The translations under genes were made by a program, and so were the position numbers. The notes below the pieces were generated by a model that searched no databases, was not told where the DNA came from, and was given only the letters and a program-made list of their open reading frames with translations. 53,157 bases of DNA from an uncultured Oscillibacter sp. (lineage in GTDB: Bacteria; Bacillota; Clostridia; Oscillospirales; Oscillospiraceae), in the NCBI GenBank assembly GCA_900770295.1, contig CAAGJQ010000002.1:1-53157 (forward strand), written 5' to 3'. The first letter of the stretch is position 1; each line of letters starts with the position of its first letter. Positions 17,169-25,889 of this stretch are shown here, one piece after another.

Positions 17169-18493
17169 GCACTTCCGCCCGTGAGACCGCCCTGCGGGTG
17201 CTGGTCAGCTGCCGCACCAACGGCGCCTGGGCGGATGCCGCCCTGAAGGCCCAGCTGGGACGGGACGGCCTGTCCGGCCCCGACGCGGCCCTTTGCAGCC
17301 GCATCGTGTACGGCGTCATGCAGAACCGGCTGCTGCTGGACTTCTATATTGGCGCCTACTGCTCCCAGAAGCCGGACCATTTGCAGCCGCCCCTGCTGGA
17401 CATCCTGCGCATCGGCGCCTACCAGATCCTGTTTCTGGACAAGGTGCCGGACAGCGCGGCGGTGAACACCTCCGTGGAGCTGGCGAAGCTCTGCAAGCGG
17501 GGGCAGGCCGCGGGCCTTGTGAACGCGGTGCTGCGCAAAATTTCCCAGAACAAAGAGAACCTGCCGGACATCCCGGACCGGGACGAGGCCCGGTATCTGT
17601 CCATCCGGTACAGCCATCCCAAGTGGCTGGTGAAGCGTCTGCTGGCCCTGCTGGGCCGGGAGGAGACGGAGGCCTTTCTGGCCGCCGACAACGGCGTGGC
17701 GCCGCTGACGGTGCAGGTGAACCCGCTGAAAACCACCCCGGAGGCCCTGACTGCCAAACTGGCGGAGGCCGGTGTGACCGCCCGCCCCCATCCGTGGGTG
17801 CCGGGCTGTCTGGAGCTGTCCGGCACCGGGGATTTGACGGCGCTGGAGGCCTTCCGGGCCGGTGATTTCGTGGTCCAGGATCCCGCCGCCCGACTGGTTT
17901 CCCTGTTCGCGGAGGTCCGTCCCGGCCAGCGGGTGCTGGATGTCTGCGCGGCGCCGGGAGGAAAATCCTTCAGCGCGGCCTTTGCCATGGAGGACCGGGG
18001 GACCATTCTGGCCTGCGACCTCCACGAAAACAAGCTGAAACGCATCCGGGAGGGCGCGGACCGGCTGGGGTTGACCTGCATCGAAACCGAGGCCGCCGAC
18101 GGCAGAACGCCGCACCCCGACTGGGTGGGCAGCTTTGACGCGGTGCTGGTGGACGCCCCCTGCTCGGGCCTTGGCATCATCCGGAAAAAGCCGGACACCC
18201 GGTATAAGAAAGCCGATGACCTGTTCACCCTGCCGGTGGTCCAGGCGGCCATTCTGGAAAACGCCGCCGCCTACGTGCGGCCCGGCGGGATGCTGGTCTA
18301 CTCCACCTGCACCATTCTGCCGGAGGAGAACCAGCAGGTGACGGACGCCTTCCTGGCGGAGCACCCGGAGTTTTCCCGGGAAAACCTCACCCTGCCGGAG
18401 CCGGTGGGGGAGACGGACGGCCAGCTGACCCTGTGGCCCCAGCGCCACGGCACGGACGGCTTTTACATCTGCCGCATGCGGCGGCAAGCATAA
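17165..18493 (+). CDS. rsmB: 16S rRNA (cytosine-967-C5)-methyltransferase
   Basis: 442 residues: an N-terminal NusB-like RNA-binding domain (about 1-140) and a Rossmann methyltransferase domain. Catalytic cysteines are C333 in VDAPCSGLG and C382 in YSTCTILPEEN, matching the two-Cys RsmB/RsmF mechanism. SAM loop DVCAAPGGKS. Overlaps the upstream peptidase gene by 4 bases. Confidence 0.95.
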   Translation: MSTSARETALRVLVSCRTNGAWADAALKAQLGRDGLSGPDAALCSRIVYGVMQNRLLLDFYIGAYCSQKPDHLQPPLLDILRIGAYQILFLDKVPDSAAVNTSVELAKLCKRGQAAGLVNAVLRKISQNKENLPDIPDRDEARYLSIRYSHPKWLVKRLLALLGREETEAFLAADNGVAPLTVQVNPLKTTPEALTAKLAEAGVTARPHPWVPGCLELSGTGDLTALEAFRAGDFVVQDPAARLVSLFAEVRPGQRVLDVCAAPGGKSFSAAFAMEDRGTILACDLHENKLKRIREGADRLGLTCIETEAADGRTPHPDWVGSFDAVLVDAPCSGLGIIRKKPDTRYKKADDLFTLPVVQAAILENAAAYVRPGGMLVYSTCTILPEENQQVTDAFLAEHPEFSRENLTLPEPVGETDGQLTLWPQRHGTDGFYICRMRRQA

Positions 18494-18505
18494 GGGGACC
18501 CTTTT

Positions 18506-19549
18506 ATGATCGATATCAAATCACAGACGCTCCAGGAGATGACGGAGACCCTGAAAGCCATGGGGGAGCCGGCCTTCCGGGGAAAGCAGGTGTTCACCTG
18601 GCTCCATAAAGGCGCCAGGTCCTTTGACGAGATGACAAATCTCTCCAAGGCCCTGCGGGACAAACTGAAAGCGGAGTGCGTCCTGACCGTGCCCCAGGTG
18701 GCCCGGAAGCAGGTCTCCCAGCAGGACGGCACCATCAAATACCTGTGGGAGCTGGCGGACGGCAACTGCATCGAGACGGTTTTGATGCAGTACCACCACG
18801 GCAACACGGTGTGCATCTCCTCCCAGGTGGGCTGCCGCATGGGCTGCGCCTTCTGCGCGTCCACCATCGCCGGCCGGGTGCGGAACCTGACGCCCGCTGA
18901 AATGCTGGATCAGGTGCTGTTCACCCAGATCGACTCCGGCCTGGAGATCAGCAACATCGTCCTCATGGGCATCGGAGAGCCCATGGACAACCTGGACACG
19001 GTACTGAAATTCCTGGAGCTGGTGAACCACCCCGACGGCATGAACATCGGCATGCGCCACATCTCCCTGTCTACCTGCGGCGTCATCCCGGGGATTCAGC
19101 GGCTGGCGGACCTGGGGCTGCAACTGACGCTGTCGGTGTCCCTCCACGCGCCGGACAGCGAGACCCGGTCGAAGATCATGCCGGTGAACCGGGCCTACGA
19201 CGTGGATAAGCTCTTCGCGGCCTGCCACGACTATTTCAAAAAGACCGGGCGGCGCATCTCCTTTGAGTACGCCATGATCGACGGCGTCAACGACCACGAC
19301 TGGCAGGCGGACCTGATTGCCAAAAAGATCAGGGGCATGCCCGGCCACGTGAATCTGATCCCGCTGAACGACGTGGTGGAGAGTCCCTTCAAGCCCTCCA
19401 AGCGGGTGGCGGCCTTTCAAAAGCGCCTGGAATCCCACGGCGTCACCGCCACGGTGCGGCGCAGCCTGGGCGGCGATATCGACGCGTCCTGCGGACAGCT
19501 CCGCCGGAAGGCTATGGAAGAAGCACAGAAAGGGGAGATGGCCCAATGA
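18506..19549 (+). CDS. rlmN: Dual-specificity 23S rRNA/tRNA adenine-C2 methyltransferase
   Basis: 347 residues, radical SAM. The cluster motif CRMGCAFC gives C110, C114 and C117; the C-terminal catalytic cysteine is C329 in DASCGQLR; GIGEPMDN is the SAM-binding GEP motif. It methylates A2503 of 23S rRNA and A37 of some tRNAs. The stop overlaps the prpC start. Confidence 0.96.
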   Translation: MIDIKSQTLQEMTETLKAMGEPAFRGKQVFTWLHKGARSFDEMTNLSKALRDKLKAECVLTVPQVARKQVSQQDGTIKYLWELADGNCIETVLMQYHHGNTVCISSQVGCRMGCAFCASTIAGRVRNLTPAEMLDQVLFTQIDSGLEISNIVLMGIGEPMDNLDTVLKFLELVNHPDGMNIGMRHISLSTCGVIPGIQRLADLGLQLTLSVSLHAPDSETRSKIMPVNRAYDVDKLFAACHDYFKKTGRRISFEYAMIDGVNDHDWQADLIAKKIRGMPGHVNLIPLNDVVESPFKPSKRVAAFQKRLESHGVTATVRRSLGGDIDASCGQLRRKAMEEAQKGEMAQ

Positions 19550-20286
19550 TGAGAGTATGGGGCATGACCGATATCGGTCTGGTCCGGAAGGATAATCAGG
19601 ACGCCTACGCGGTGCGGGAGCAGACCGCCACCGGCCACACCATCTGCGTGGTGTGTGACGGCATGGGCGGCGCGGCCGGCGGCTGCGTGGCCAGCAGCAT
19701 CGCTGTGACCACCTTTATCGAGGAACTGGAAAAGGTCCTGACGCCGGAGATGAGCCCGGAGCAGCTGCGGGAGGCGTCCTCCTACGCGGCGGCTCTGGCC
19801 AACAGGGCCATCCGGGACGCGGCCGACCGGGAGGAGGCGTACCGCGGCATGGGCACCACCCTGGTGTCCGCCGTGTCCTACGAGGGCGGCGTGGTGGTGA
19901 CCAACGTGGGCGACAGCCGGGCCTACCACATCACGCCGGACGGCATCACCCGGGTCACCAAGGACCACTCCCTGGTCCAGAGCATGGTGGAGCGGGGCGA
20001 CATCACCGCCGAGGAGGCCCGCCGCCATCCCAACCGGAACCTGATCACCCGGGCTTTGGGCCCGGACGCCGTCGCCCAGTGCGACGGGTACATCTGTCCC
20101 ATGGCGGCGGGGGAGTTCCTGCTGCTGTGCACCGACGGCATGGTGGACACGGTGACGGACCAGGAGATGCTGTACGAGGTCATCCACGGCGGCGAGCCGG
20201 ACACGTGCCTGGGCCGCCTGCTGGACATTTCCAAGAGCCAGGGCGCGTCCGACAACGTGACGGCCGTCCTGATGCAGAAGCTGTAA
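19546..20286 (+). CDS. prpC: PP2C-type protein serine/threonine phosphatase
   Basis: 246 residues. Metal-binding motifs DGMGGAAGG, GDSRAY, DGMVD and SDNVT are all present. It reverses phosphorylation by the adjacent kinase, the usual PrpC-PrkC pair controlling cell-wall, growth and germination signals. Two adjacent ATG codons (19546, 19549) could start it. It overlaps rlmN by 4 bases. Confidence 0.95.
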   Translation: MMRVWGMTDIGLVRKDNQDAYAVREQTATGHTICVVCDGMGGAAGGCVASSIAVTTFIEELEKVLTPEMSPEQLREASSYAAALANRAIRDAADREEAYRGMGTTLVSAVSYEGGVVVTNVGDSRAYHITPDGITRVTKDHSLVQSMVERGDITAEEARRHPNRNLITRALGPDAVAQCDGYICPMAAGEFLLLCTDGMVDTVTDQEMLYEVIHGGEPDTCLGRLLDISKSQGASDNVTAVLMQKL

Positions 20287-20301
20287 GAAAGGGGGAGACG
20301 T

Positions 20302-22305
20302 ATGGATCAGTACATTGGAAAAATGCTGGACAACCGCTATGAGATCCTGGAGCGCATCGGCACAGGCGGCATGGCGGTGGTCTACAAGGCGAAGTGCCAC
20401 CGTCTCAACCGTCTGGTGGCTGTCAAAATTCTCAAGGCCGATCTGGCCCAGGACGAGGATTTCCGCCGCCGGTTCAACGCGGAGTCCCAGGCAGTCGCCC
20501 AGCTGTCCCACCCCAACATCGTGTCGGTCTACGACGTGTCCCGGGGCGGTGACACAGAATATATCGTGATGGAGCTCATCGACGGCATCACGCTGAAGCA
20601 GTATATGGAGAAGCGGGGCCAGCTGAACTGGCGGGAGTCCCTGCATTTCATCACCCAGATCATGCGGGGCCTGAGCCACGCCCACAGCCGGGGCATCGTC
20701 CACCGGGACATCAAGCCCCAGAACATCATGGTCCTGCGGGACGGCAGCGTGAAGGTGGCCGATTTCGGCATCGCCTGTCTGGAGAACTCCGCCCAGACCC
20801 TGACCCAGGAGGCCCTGGGCTCCGTGCACTACATCTCGCCGGAGCAGGCCCGGGGCGACCGGATCGACGCCCGGAGCGACATCTACTCCGCCGGCGTGGT
20901 GCTGTACGAAATGCTGACCGGCCGCCTGCCCTTCGAGGGTGACTCGGCGGTCTCCGTGGCGATCCAGCACCTCAGCTCCATCCCCCTGGCGCCCCGGGAG
21001 ATCAACCCGGACATCCCCGAGCAGCTGGAGCTGATCTGCATGAAGGCCATGGCCTCGGACATCGACCGGCGGTATGCCTCCGCCGACGACATGATCGCGG
21101 ACCTGGAGGCCTTCCGGAAGAACCCCGGCGTCAGCCTGGACTTCGAACTGGAGGATCTGCGGCCGGAGGAGGTGGACGAGCCCACCAGACTGCTGCGGAC
21201 CGGCGGCGCCCATGCCGCGGCGGCGACCCAGACCGCCCACCGGCCAGCCCCCGCCCACGAGCGGGAGCGCCGGAGAGACTACGATGACGATTACGACGAG
21301 CGGAAGCCCCAGCGGAAAAGCGGCGCCCGGACGGCACTGGTCGTCGTGGCAGTGATACTGGCGGTGGCTCTGGTAGCGGTGATGTTCAAGTCCATCCTGG
21401 GGTCCTTCGGCAGCACAGCATCGGAGTCCTATGTGGTTCCCTCCGTGCTGGGATATACCGAGGAGGAGGCCAGGGAGAAGGACGGCGTCAAGGACATCTT
21501 CCAATTGAAGTATATGGGCGATATTTCCAGCGACTATCCCCAGGGGACCATTGCCAAACAGGACCCTGCTGAGGGTGAACACCGGAAGGGCGACAATCTG
21601 GTCATCCAGATCTGGATCAGCTCCGGTGAGGACACCAGCGTGATGCTGGATGTGACAAAGCAGACGTTCGCACAGGCAAAGCAGACGATGAAGAGCCTGA
21701 TCGAAAGGTATGACCTGGTCTTTGAGGCGCCGCCGGAGGAGGAGTGGGTCTACAACGACGAGATCGAGAAGGGCTGCATCGTCTCCACGGAGCCGGCTGT
21801 AAACGAGCAGCTGAAAAAGGGCGACACCGTCAAGATCGTCATGAGCAAGGGCCCCCAGACCTCTCCGCTGCTGCCCTTTGAGGGCGTGCAGCTGGAAGTG
21901 GCCAGAAAGCAGCTGACGCAGCTGGGTCTGGATATCGGCAACGTTACCTATGAGGCCAGCGAATATGAGGCAGGCATCATCCTGCGCCAGGACCCGGCGG
22001 CAAACACGGAAGTGGCTTCGGGCACCAAGGTGAATTTCGTGGTCAGCTCCGGTCCGGAGAGCACCGGCGGTGATAACTGGACCGCGGGCGAGGACACGCT
22101 GTATATCCCCCTGCCCGAGGATCGGGAGAGCGCCCGCCTGGTGGTGTATCAGGACGGAAATCTGCTGCTGGATAAGACGGTGGATTGCACGCTGGGGAAC
22201 TACCCGGTGACCGTCACCGGCACCGGTGAGACCCATATCTATGCGGAACTGGACGGAGAGGTGGTCTACGACAAGACGATCACCGTGGAACCTTACTATG
22301 ATTGA
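20302..22305 (+). CDS. prkC: PASTA-domain serine/threonine protein kinase
   Basis: 667 residues. Kinase domain 1-270 with K42, HRD (134-136), DFG (154-156) and APE-like SPEQA. A charged linker follows, then one membrane helix (about 343-363), then three extracellular PASTA domains (about 378-587) that in relatives bind muropeptides, and a C-terminal beta domain of ~80 residues. It ends 8 bases inside rsgA. AAGGGGGAG precedes the ATG. Confidence 0.96.
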   Translation: MDQYIGKMLDNRYEILERIGTGGMAVVYKAKCHRLNRLVAVKILKADLAQDEDFRRRFNAESQAVAQLSHPNIVSVYDVSRGGDTEYIVMELIDGITLKQYMEKRGQLNWRESLHFITQIMRGLSHAHSRGIVHRDIKPQNIMVLRDGSVKVADFGIACLENSAQTLTQEALGSVHYISPEQARGDRIDARSDIYSAGVVLYEMLTGRLPFEGDSAVSVAIQHLSSIPLAPREINPDIPEQLELICMKAMASDIDRRYASADDMIADLEAFRKNPGVSLDFELEDLRPEEVDEPTRLLRTGGAHAAAATQTAHRPAPAHERERRRDYDDDYDERKPQRKSGARTALVVVAVILAVALVAVMFKSILGSFGSTASESYVVPSVLGYTEEEAREKDGVKDIFQLKYMGDISSDYPQGTIAKQDPAEGEHRKGDNLVIQIWISSGEDTSVMLDVTKQTFAQAKQTMKSLIERYDLVFEAPPEEEWVYNDEIEKGCIVSTEPAVNEQLKKGDTVKIVMSKGPQTSPLLPFEGVQLEVARKQLTQLGLDIGNVTYEASEYEAGIILRQDPAANTEVASGTKVNFVVSSGPESTGGDNWTAGEDTLYIPLPEDRESARLVVYQDGNLLLDKTVDCTLGNYPVTVTGTGETHIYAELDGEVVYDKTITVEPYYD

Positions 22306-23185
22306 GGGAAGAATTCAAAAAGCGCTCAGCGGGTTCTACTATGTGGACACCGGCAGTGAAGTGCTGACCTGCCGCGCCAGGGGGAAATTCCGGAAGGACG
22401 GCGTCTCCCCCCTGGTGGGCGACCGGGTGGAGGTCCGGGAGCTGGGCAATGGCGAGGGGTTCGTGGAGCGCATCTGCCCCCGGAAGAACGCCTTTGCCCG
22501 GCCCGCCGTGGCCAACATCGACCAGCTGGTCATCATCGGCTCCGGGGCTATTCCCAGGACTGACCCGTTCCTCATCGACCGGGTGGCGGCCATCGCGGCG
22601 CTGAAGGGCTGCGAGGCCATCATCCTGCTGAACAAGTGCGACCTGGACCGGGCGGACGACCTGTACGATCTCTATCGGGCCGCCGGGTTCCAGACTCTCC
22701 GGGTCAGTGCGGAGACCGGCGAGGGTCTGGAGGAGTTAAAGCCCCTGATTGCTGGAAAGTTATCTGCCTTTACAGGGAACTCCGGCGTAGGAAAATCCAG
22801 TATTCTGAACGCGCTGGACCCGGCCTTCGATCTGAAGGTGGGCGAGATCAGCGAGGCTCTGGGCCGGGGACGGCACACCACCCGCCACGTGGAGCTGTTC
22901 AAGCTGAGCTGCGGCGCCGAGATCGTGGACTCCCCGGGCTTTTCCTCCTTTGAGACGGATGAACTGAACCTGGAGTGGAAGCGCCGCCTGCCGGAGACCT
23001 TCCGGGAGTTCGCGCCCTACCTGGGCCAGTGCCGGTTCGTGGGGTGCAGCCACACCAAGGAAAAGGGCTGCGCCGTGCTGGAGGCCGTCCGCCGGGGTGA
23101 CATCCAGAAAAAGCGCCACGAGAGCTATCTGCGGCTCTACGAGGAGCTCAAGCCCCTGAAGGACTGGCAGGAAAACAAAAAATGA
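22298..23185 (+). CDS. rsgA: Ribosome small-subunit biogenesis GTPase
   Basis: 295 residues, a circularly permuted GTPase: OB fold, then G4 NKCD (112-115), G1 GNSGVGKSS (160-168), G3 DSPG, and a C-terminal zinc motif (C..VGCSHTKEKGC). It aids late 30S assembly. The start is the ATG overlapping the prkC stop; a longer in-frame start inside prkC is not credible. The normal followers rpe and thiN are absent; a terminator comes next. Confidence 0.95.
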   Translation: MIEGRIQKALSGFYYVDTGSEVLTCRARGKFRKDGVSPLVGDRVEVRELGNGEGFVERICPRKNAFARPAVANIDQLVIIGSGAIPRTDPFLIDRVAAIAALKGCEAIILLNKCDLDRADDLYDLYRAAGFQTLRVSAETGEGLEELKPLIAGKLSAFTGNSGVGKSSILNALDPAFDLKVGEISEALGRGRHTTRHVELFKLSCGAEIVDSPGFSSFETDELNLEWKRRLPETFREFAPYLGQCRFVGCSHTKEKGCAVLEAVRRGDIQKKRHESYLRLYEELKPLKDWQENKK

Positions 23186-23191
23186 GCTGTG

Positions 23192-23225
23192 GCCGCCGGA
23201 TGCTGAACCATCCGGCGGCTTTTTT
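23192..23225 (+). terminator. Intrinsic terminator after rsgA
   Basis: GCCGCCGGAT (23192-23201) pairs with ATCCGGCGGC (23210-23219), followed by a T6 run. It ends the yicC-rsgA operon. Confidence 0.93.
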
Positions 23226-23281
23226 GCGCACACCGGACAGACTTCCCTGTATATACTGAGACAGGAGAGGGGGCGTGACGC

Positions 23282-23437
23282 ATGTTTCGAGGCGGGGACG
23301 GCTGCCGGATCCTGGGGATCTGCGCCGTGGCACTCGGGGCCGGCATTCTGATCGCGGCCATTTTTCCGGTGGGAGCTCTGCTGTTTCTGGTGGCGTTTTT
23401 GCTGATCGCGTGCGGATGCGCCTGCTGCAGGCGTTAG
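23282..23437 (+). CDS. Small Cys-rich single-pass membrane protein, unknown
   Basis: 51 residues: a short polar start with C8, a long hydrophobic stretch (about 10-43, probably one or two helices around P29), and a terminal CGCACCRR cluster (C44, C46, C48, C49). AGGAGAGGGGG lies 8 bases upstream, and the gene is followed 16 bases later by spoVM, with which it is probably co-transcribed. I do not recognise a family. Its place between rsgA and spoVM, where B. subtilis has rpe and thiN, suggests a sporulation-related or membrane role, by context only. Confidence 0.6.
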   Translation: MFRGGDGCRILGICAVALGAGILIAAIFPVGALLFLVAFLLIACGCACCRR

Positions 23438-23453
23438 AAGGAAGGAGCGTCAT

Positions 23454-23528
23454 ATGAATATCGTGGTTTGGAAGTCACCGAAAGCGCTGCGGGGCATTCT
23501 GCGGAAATTGTTTGGGATCAAAGCATAA
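23454..23528 (+). CDS. spoVM: Stage V sporulation protein M (24-residue amphipathic peptide)
   Basis: The peptide starts MNIVVWKSPKALRGIL and ends RKLFGIKA. Size, the KSPK...GILRK pattern and the amphipathic helix match SpoVM, which senses positive curvature of the forespore membrane and anchors the coat basement protein SpoIVA. AAGGAG lies 7 bases before the ATG. The position just after rsgA matches the conserved prkC-rsgA-...-spoVM order of B. subtilis. It is short enough to be missed by automatic gene callers. Confidence 0.85.
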   Translation: MNIVVWKSPKALRGILRKLFGIKA

Positions 23529-23551
23529 GGCCGCCCGGCGGTTCATAGACT
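23523..23551 (+). promoter_or_regulatory. Sigma-E-like promoter of the sipL-like gene
   Basis: GCATA (23523-23527), overlapping the end of spoVM, then 16 bases, then CATAGACT (23544-23551). The same GCATA-N16-CATAGAnT arrangement precedes spoIIIAA. It resembles the mother-cell sigma-E consensus (an ATA-containing -35 and CATAnnnT at -10). Prediction by eye. Confidence 0.5.
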
Positions 23552-23590
23552 GATGTCAGGATCGAACTGCCGGGAAAGGAAGGGTTCTTG

Positions 23591-25129
23591 ATGGAACTGG
23601 ATTTGAAAAAAACAAGCCTGGACGCCTATGAGGCAGGCGGTGAGCTGGTACTGACACAGGAGGAGACGGCTGAGACCATCGTGCCGGACTACTGTCCGGA
23701 TATCGCACGGATCATCGAGACTGACGGAAAGGTCTATCTCCACAGCCGGGAGCTGCGGGACGGAAAGGCGGAGCTCTCCGGCACGGTCCGGGTAACGGTG
23801 CTGTACACCCCGGATGGGGAGGGCGGCATCCGCACGCTGGAGTTCGCCATGCCCTTCACGGTGGAGAGCGACAGCCGCAGTCTGCCGGGCTGCCTGTATC
23901 TGACGGCGGAGACGGAGCCGGAATTTCTGGAGACCCGGATGCTGAATCCCCGGAAGGTCTTTACACACTGCAAGCTGGTCACACATATCACCGGATACCA
24001 GAAGGCGCCTCTCAGCTTCTGCACAGACGTGGAGGCTGAGAAGGCGCTGTGCGTGGAGAAGCGGCAGGAGCAGCAGCACGCCATCCTGCTGACCCACATC
24101 GCGGAGAAGGACTTTACCTTTTCCGAGGAGATCAATCTCTCCCCGGGCCGGGAGGGCGCCTCGGAGCTGCTGACCCAGCAGGTTTGCAGCACCGTGACGG
24201 AGACGAAAATCGTGGGGAGCAAGCTCATTTTCAAGGGCATGTTCCTGGTGAGCCTGCTCTACCGCACCGGCGGCGGGAAATGCTGCTCCACCACGGCGGA
24301 GCTGCCCTTCTCCCAGATCATGGAGGTGGAGGGCGCGCCGGAGGGGGCCGCCCCCTCGCTGCAATTGCAGCTGACCGGTACGGACTTCCAGATCGACGGC
24401 GATGACCCGGAGGGGCGGCAGATCGCCGTGACGCTGTATTTCCACGCCACGGCGCTGCTGCGGGAGGAGCGGGACCTGACACTCCTGAACGACCTGTACT
24501 CCACGGCCTATGACATGACCTACGAGGCGTCGCCGCTGTCGCTGACGGATTTCTGCGAGACTGTGACCCGCCGCCAGACGGTCCGGGAGGTGCTGGAGAT
24601 CGGCGTGGTGGCGGAGTCCATTCTGGCGCTGGACGTCTCCTGCGGGGCGGTCTCCGTCAGCCGGGAGGGGGAGAGCACCACCCTCCGCACCAGCGCGGCG
24701 GTGCGGGCGCTGTATCTGGACGAGGGCGGCGTGCCCCTGGTGGCGGAGCGGTCCATTGACGTCAGCTGCCAGCTGGAGCTGCCGGAGCTCTGTAAGGTCA
24801 CGGCCCGGGCGGTCTGCCCGGAGGAGGTCCAGGGCAGCCTGGGAGACCGGGGCATCGAGGTGCGCTTCCCGGTGGACTTCCGGGCGGAGGCGGCGTCCAG
24901 GGTAAAGAAGGTCTGCATCTCCGCTGCCAAGCTGGACACGGAGTCCGCCAAGGACACGGCGGGGGCGCCGTCCCTGGTGCTGCGCTGCCTGGGGAAGCAG
25001 GAGAGCGCCTGGGACCTGGCGAAGAAGTACAACACCACCATCGCCACCATCCTGGCGGCCAACCAGCTGGAGTCGGAGACGGAGCTGCCCCGGGAAAAGC
25101 TGCTGCTGATCCCGAGGAAGCGGGCGTAA
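23591..25129 (+). CDS. sipL: SPOCS (DUF3794) and LysM domain spore coat protein, SipL-like
   Basis: 512 residues, soluble. The N-terminal and middle parts are beta-rich with SPOCS/DUF3794-type stretches (VPDYCPDIARII, KITEKIL-like repeats). Residues about 461-505 are a LysM domain (ESAWDLAKKYNTTIATILAANQ). This matches C. difficile SipL, which binds SpoIVA through its LysM domain and is needed for coat encasement. AAGGAAGGG lies 6 bases before the ATG; an in-frame TTG one codon upstream is less likely. Adjacency to spoVM, also a SpoIVA partner, supports the call. Ends at a bidirectional terminator. Confidence 0.8.
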   Translation: MELDLKKTSLDAYEAGGELVLTQEETAETIVPDYCPDIARIIETDGKVYLHSRELRDGKAELSGTVRVTVLYTPDGEGGIRTLEFAMPFTVESDSRSLPGCLYLTAETEPEFLETRMLNPRKVFTHCKLVTHITGYQKAPLSFCTDVEAEKALCVEKRQEQQHAILLTHIAEKDFTFSEEINLSPGREGASELLTQQVCSTVTETKIVGSKLIFKGMFLVSLLYRTGGGKCCSTTAELPFSQIMEVEGAPEGAAPSLQLQLTGTDFQIDGDDPEGRQIAVTLYFHATALLREERDLTLLNDLYSTAYDMTYEASPLSLTDFCETVTRRQTVREVLEIGVVAESILALDVSCGAVSVSREGESTTLRTSAAVRALYLDEGGVPLVAERSIDVSCQLELPELCKVTARAVCPEEVQGSLGDRGIEVRFPVDFRAEAASRVKKVCISAAKLDTESAKDTAGAPSLVLRCLGKQESAWDLAKKYNTTIATILAANQLESETELPREKLLLIPRKRA

Positions 25130-25132
25130 CGC

Positions 25133-25168
25133 AAAAAAATACCAGCCACGTTTCGTGGCTGGTATTTT
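25133..25168. terminator. Bidirectional terminator between sipL and DUF4364
   Basis: AAATACCAGCCACG (25137-25150) pairs with CGTGGCTGGTATTTT around TTT. The A tract on the left and T tract on the right serve both converging genes. Confidence 0.92.
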
Positions 25169-25190
25169 ACTGTCCGCGCTGACCCGCTCC

Positions 25191-25733
25191 TCACACCTTC
25201 CCGTCCTCGCCGTCGCTGAGCAGCAGGTTCATGATCTGGCTGTACAGCTTCTCCGGCGACTTCTGAAAGCGGTCCGACAGCACCTTGGCCATGTCCTCCC
25301 GGGGCACCATCAGCCGCAGGTCCATGACGCTGCCCATGTCGTCGTCCAGGCACAGCTTTACGGTGTAGGTCCCGTTGGGACGCTTCTCCGTGGTGGCCCG
25401 GACCTGGCTCTTCCGCCGGAGCTTCCGGTTGCAGGAGGCCAGATTCTTGTCGCACCGCAGCCGCACGGAGTAGGGGAGGCTGGACTCGCAGATACGGCTG
25501 TTCCGCAATCCCTTGTCCGTGATGGCGTACAGCCCGTCCTCGGAGAGGGTCAGATGCTCCGTCTTGACCAGGTCCGCCAGACACTCGGAGAAGTCGAAGT
25601 AGTCGATGGCGTCATCACACAGCGTCAGGTCCAGCACCGTGTCAAAGGGAATGGGCTCGATGACCCGGGCGGTGATATAGAGAATGAGAAATTTGATTTC
25701 CAGCTTGTCATGGATAAAGCCGCGGCCTGCCAT
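25191..25733 (-). CDS. DUF4364 family protein
   Basis: 180 residues on the minus strand. It starts MAGRGFIHDKLEIKFLILYI and contains a winged-helix-like N-terminal part (LCDDAIDYFDFSECLADLVK, LYAITDKG) followed by a beta-rich C-terminal domain, as in DUF4364. The start at 25733 has GGAGG 7 bases upstream; the longer frame upstream is not supported. A transcriptional regulator role is plausible from the winged-helix-like pattern but unproven. It is the only minus-strand gene in the window. Confidence 0.82.
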   Translation of the reverse strand: MAGRGFIHDKLEIKFLILYITARVIEPIPFDTVLDLTLCDDAIDYFDFSECLADLVKTEHLTLSEDGLYAITDKGLRNSRICESSLPYSVRLRCDKNLASCNRKLRRKSQVRATTEKRPNGTYTVKLCLDDDMGSVMDLRLMVPREDMAKVLSDRFQKSPEKLYSQIMNLLLSDGEDGKV

Positions 25734-25768
25734 GCGCACACCTCCAGATGTTGTTTTCTTTTTTATAT

Positions 25769-25798
25769 AGTATACCGCATCTGGTGGCGGTTTGTACA
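25769..25798 (-). promoter_or_regulatory. Promoter of the DUF4364 gene
   Basis: Read on the minus strand: TGTACA (25798-25793), 18 bases, TATACT (25774-25769), about 35 bases before the start codon. Confidence 0.5.
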
Positions 25799-25828
25799 GC
25801 CTCAAAACGAATTTTGCCGGATTTTGCC

Positions 25829-25857
25829 TTGACGGCTCCGCCTGCCGTTGGTATCAT
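25829..25857 (+). promoter_or_regulatory. Promoter of the DUF3048 lipoprotein gene
   Basis: TTGACG (25829-25834), 17 bases, TATCAT (25852-25857), about 30 bases before the start codon. It diverges from the DUF4364 promoter. Confidence 0.6.
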
Positions 25858-25889
25858 GAAGTTACCATAAAATGAGAGGCGGCGACGGG

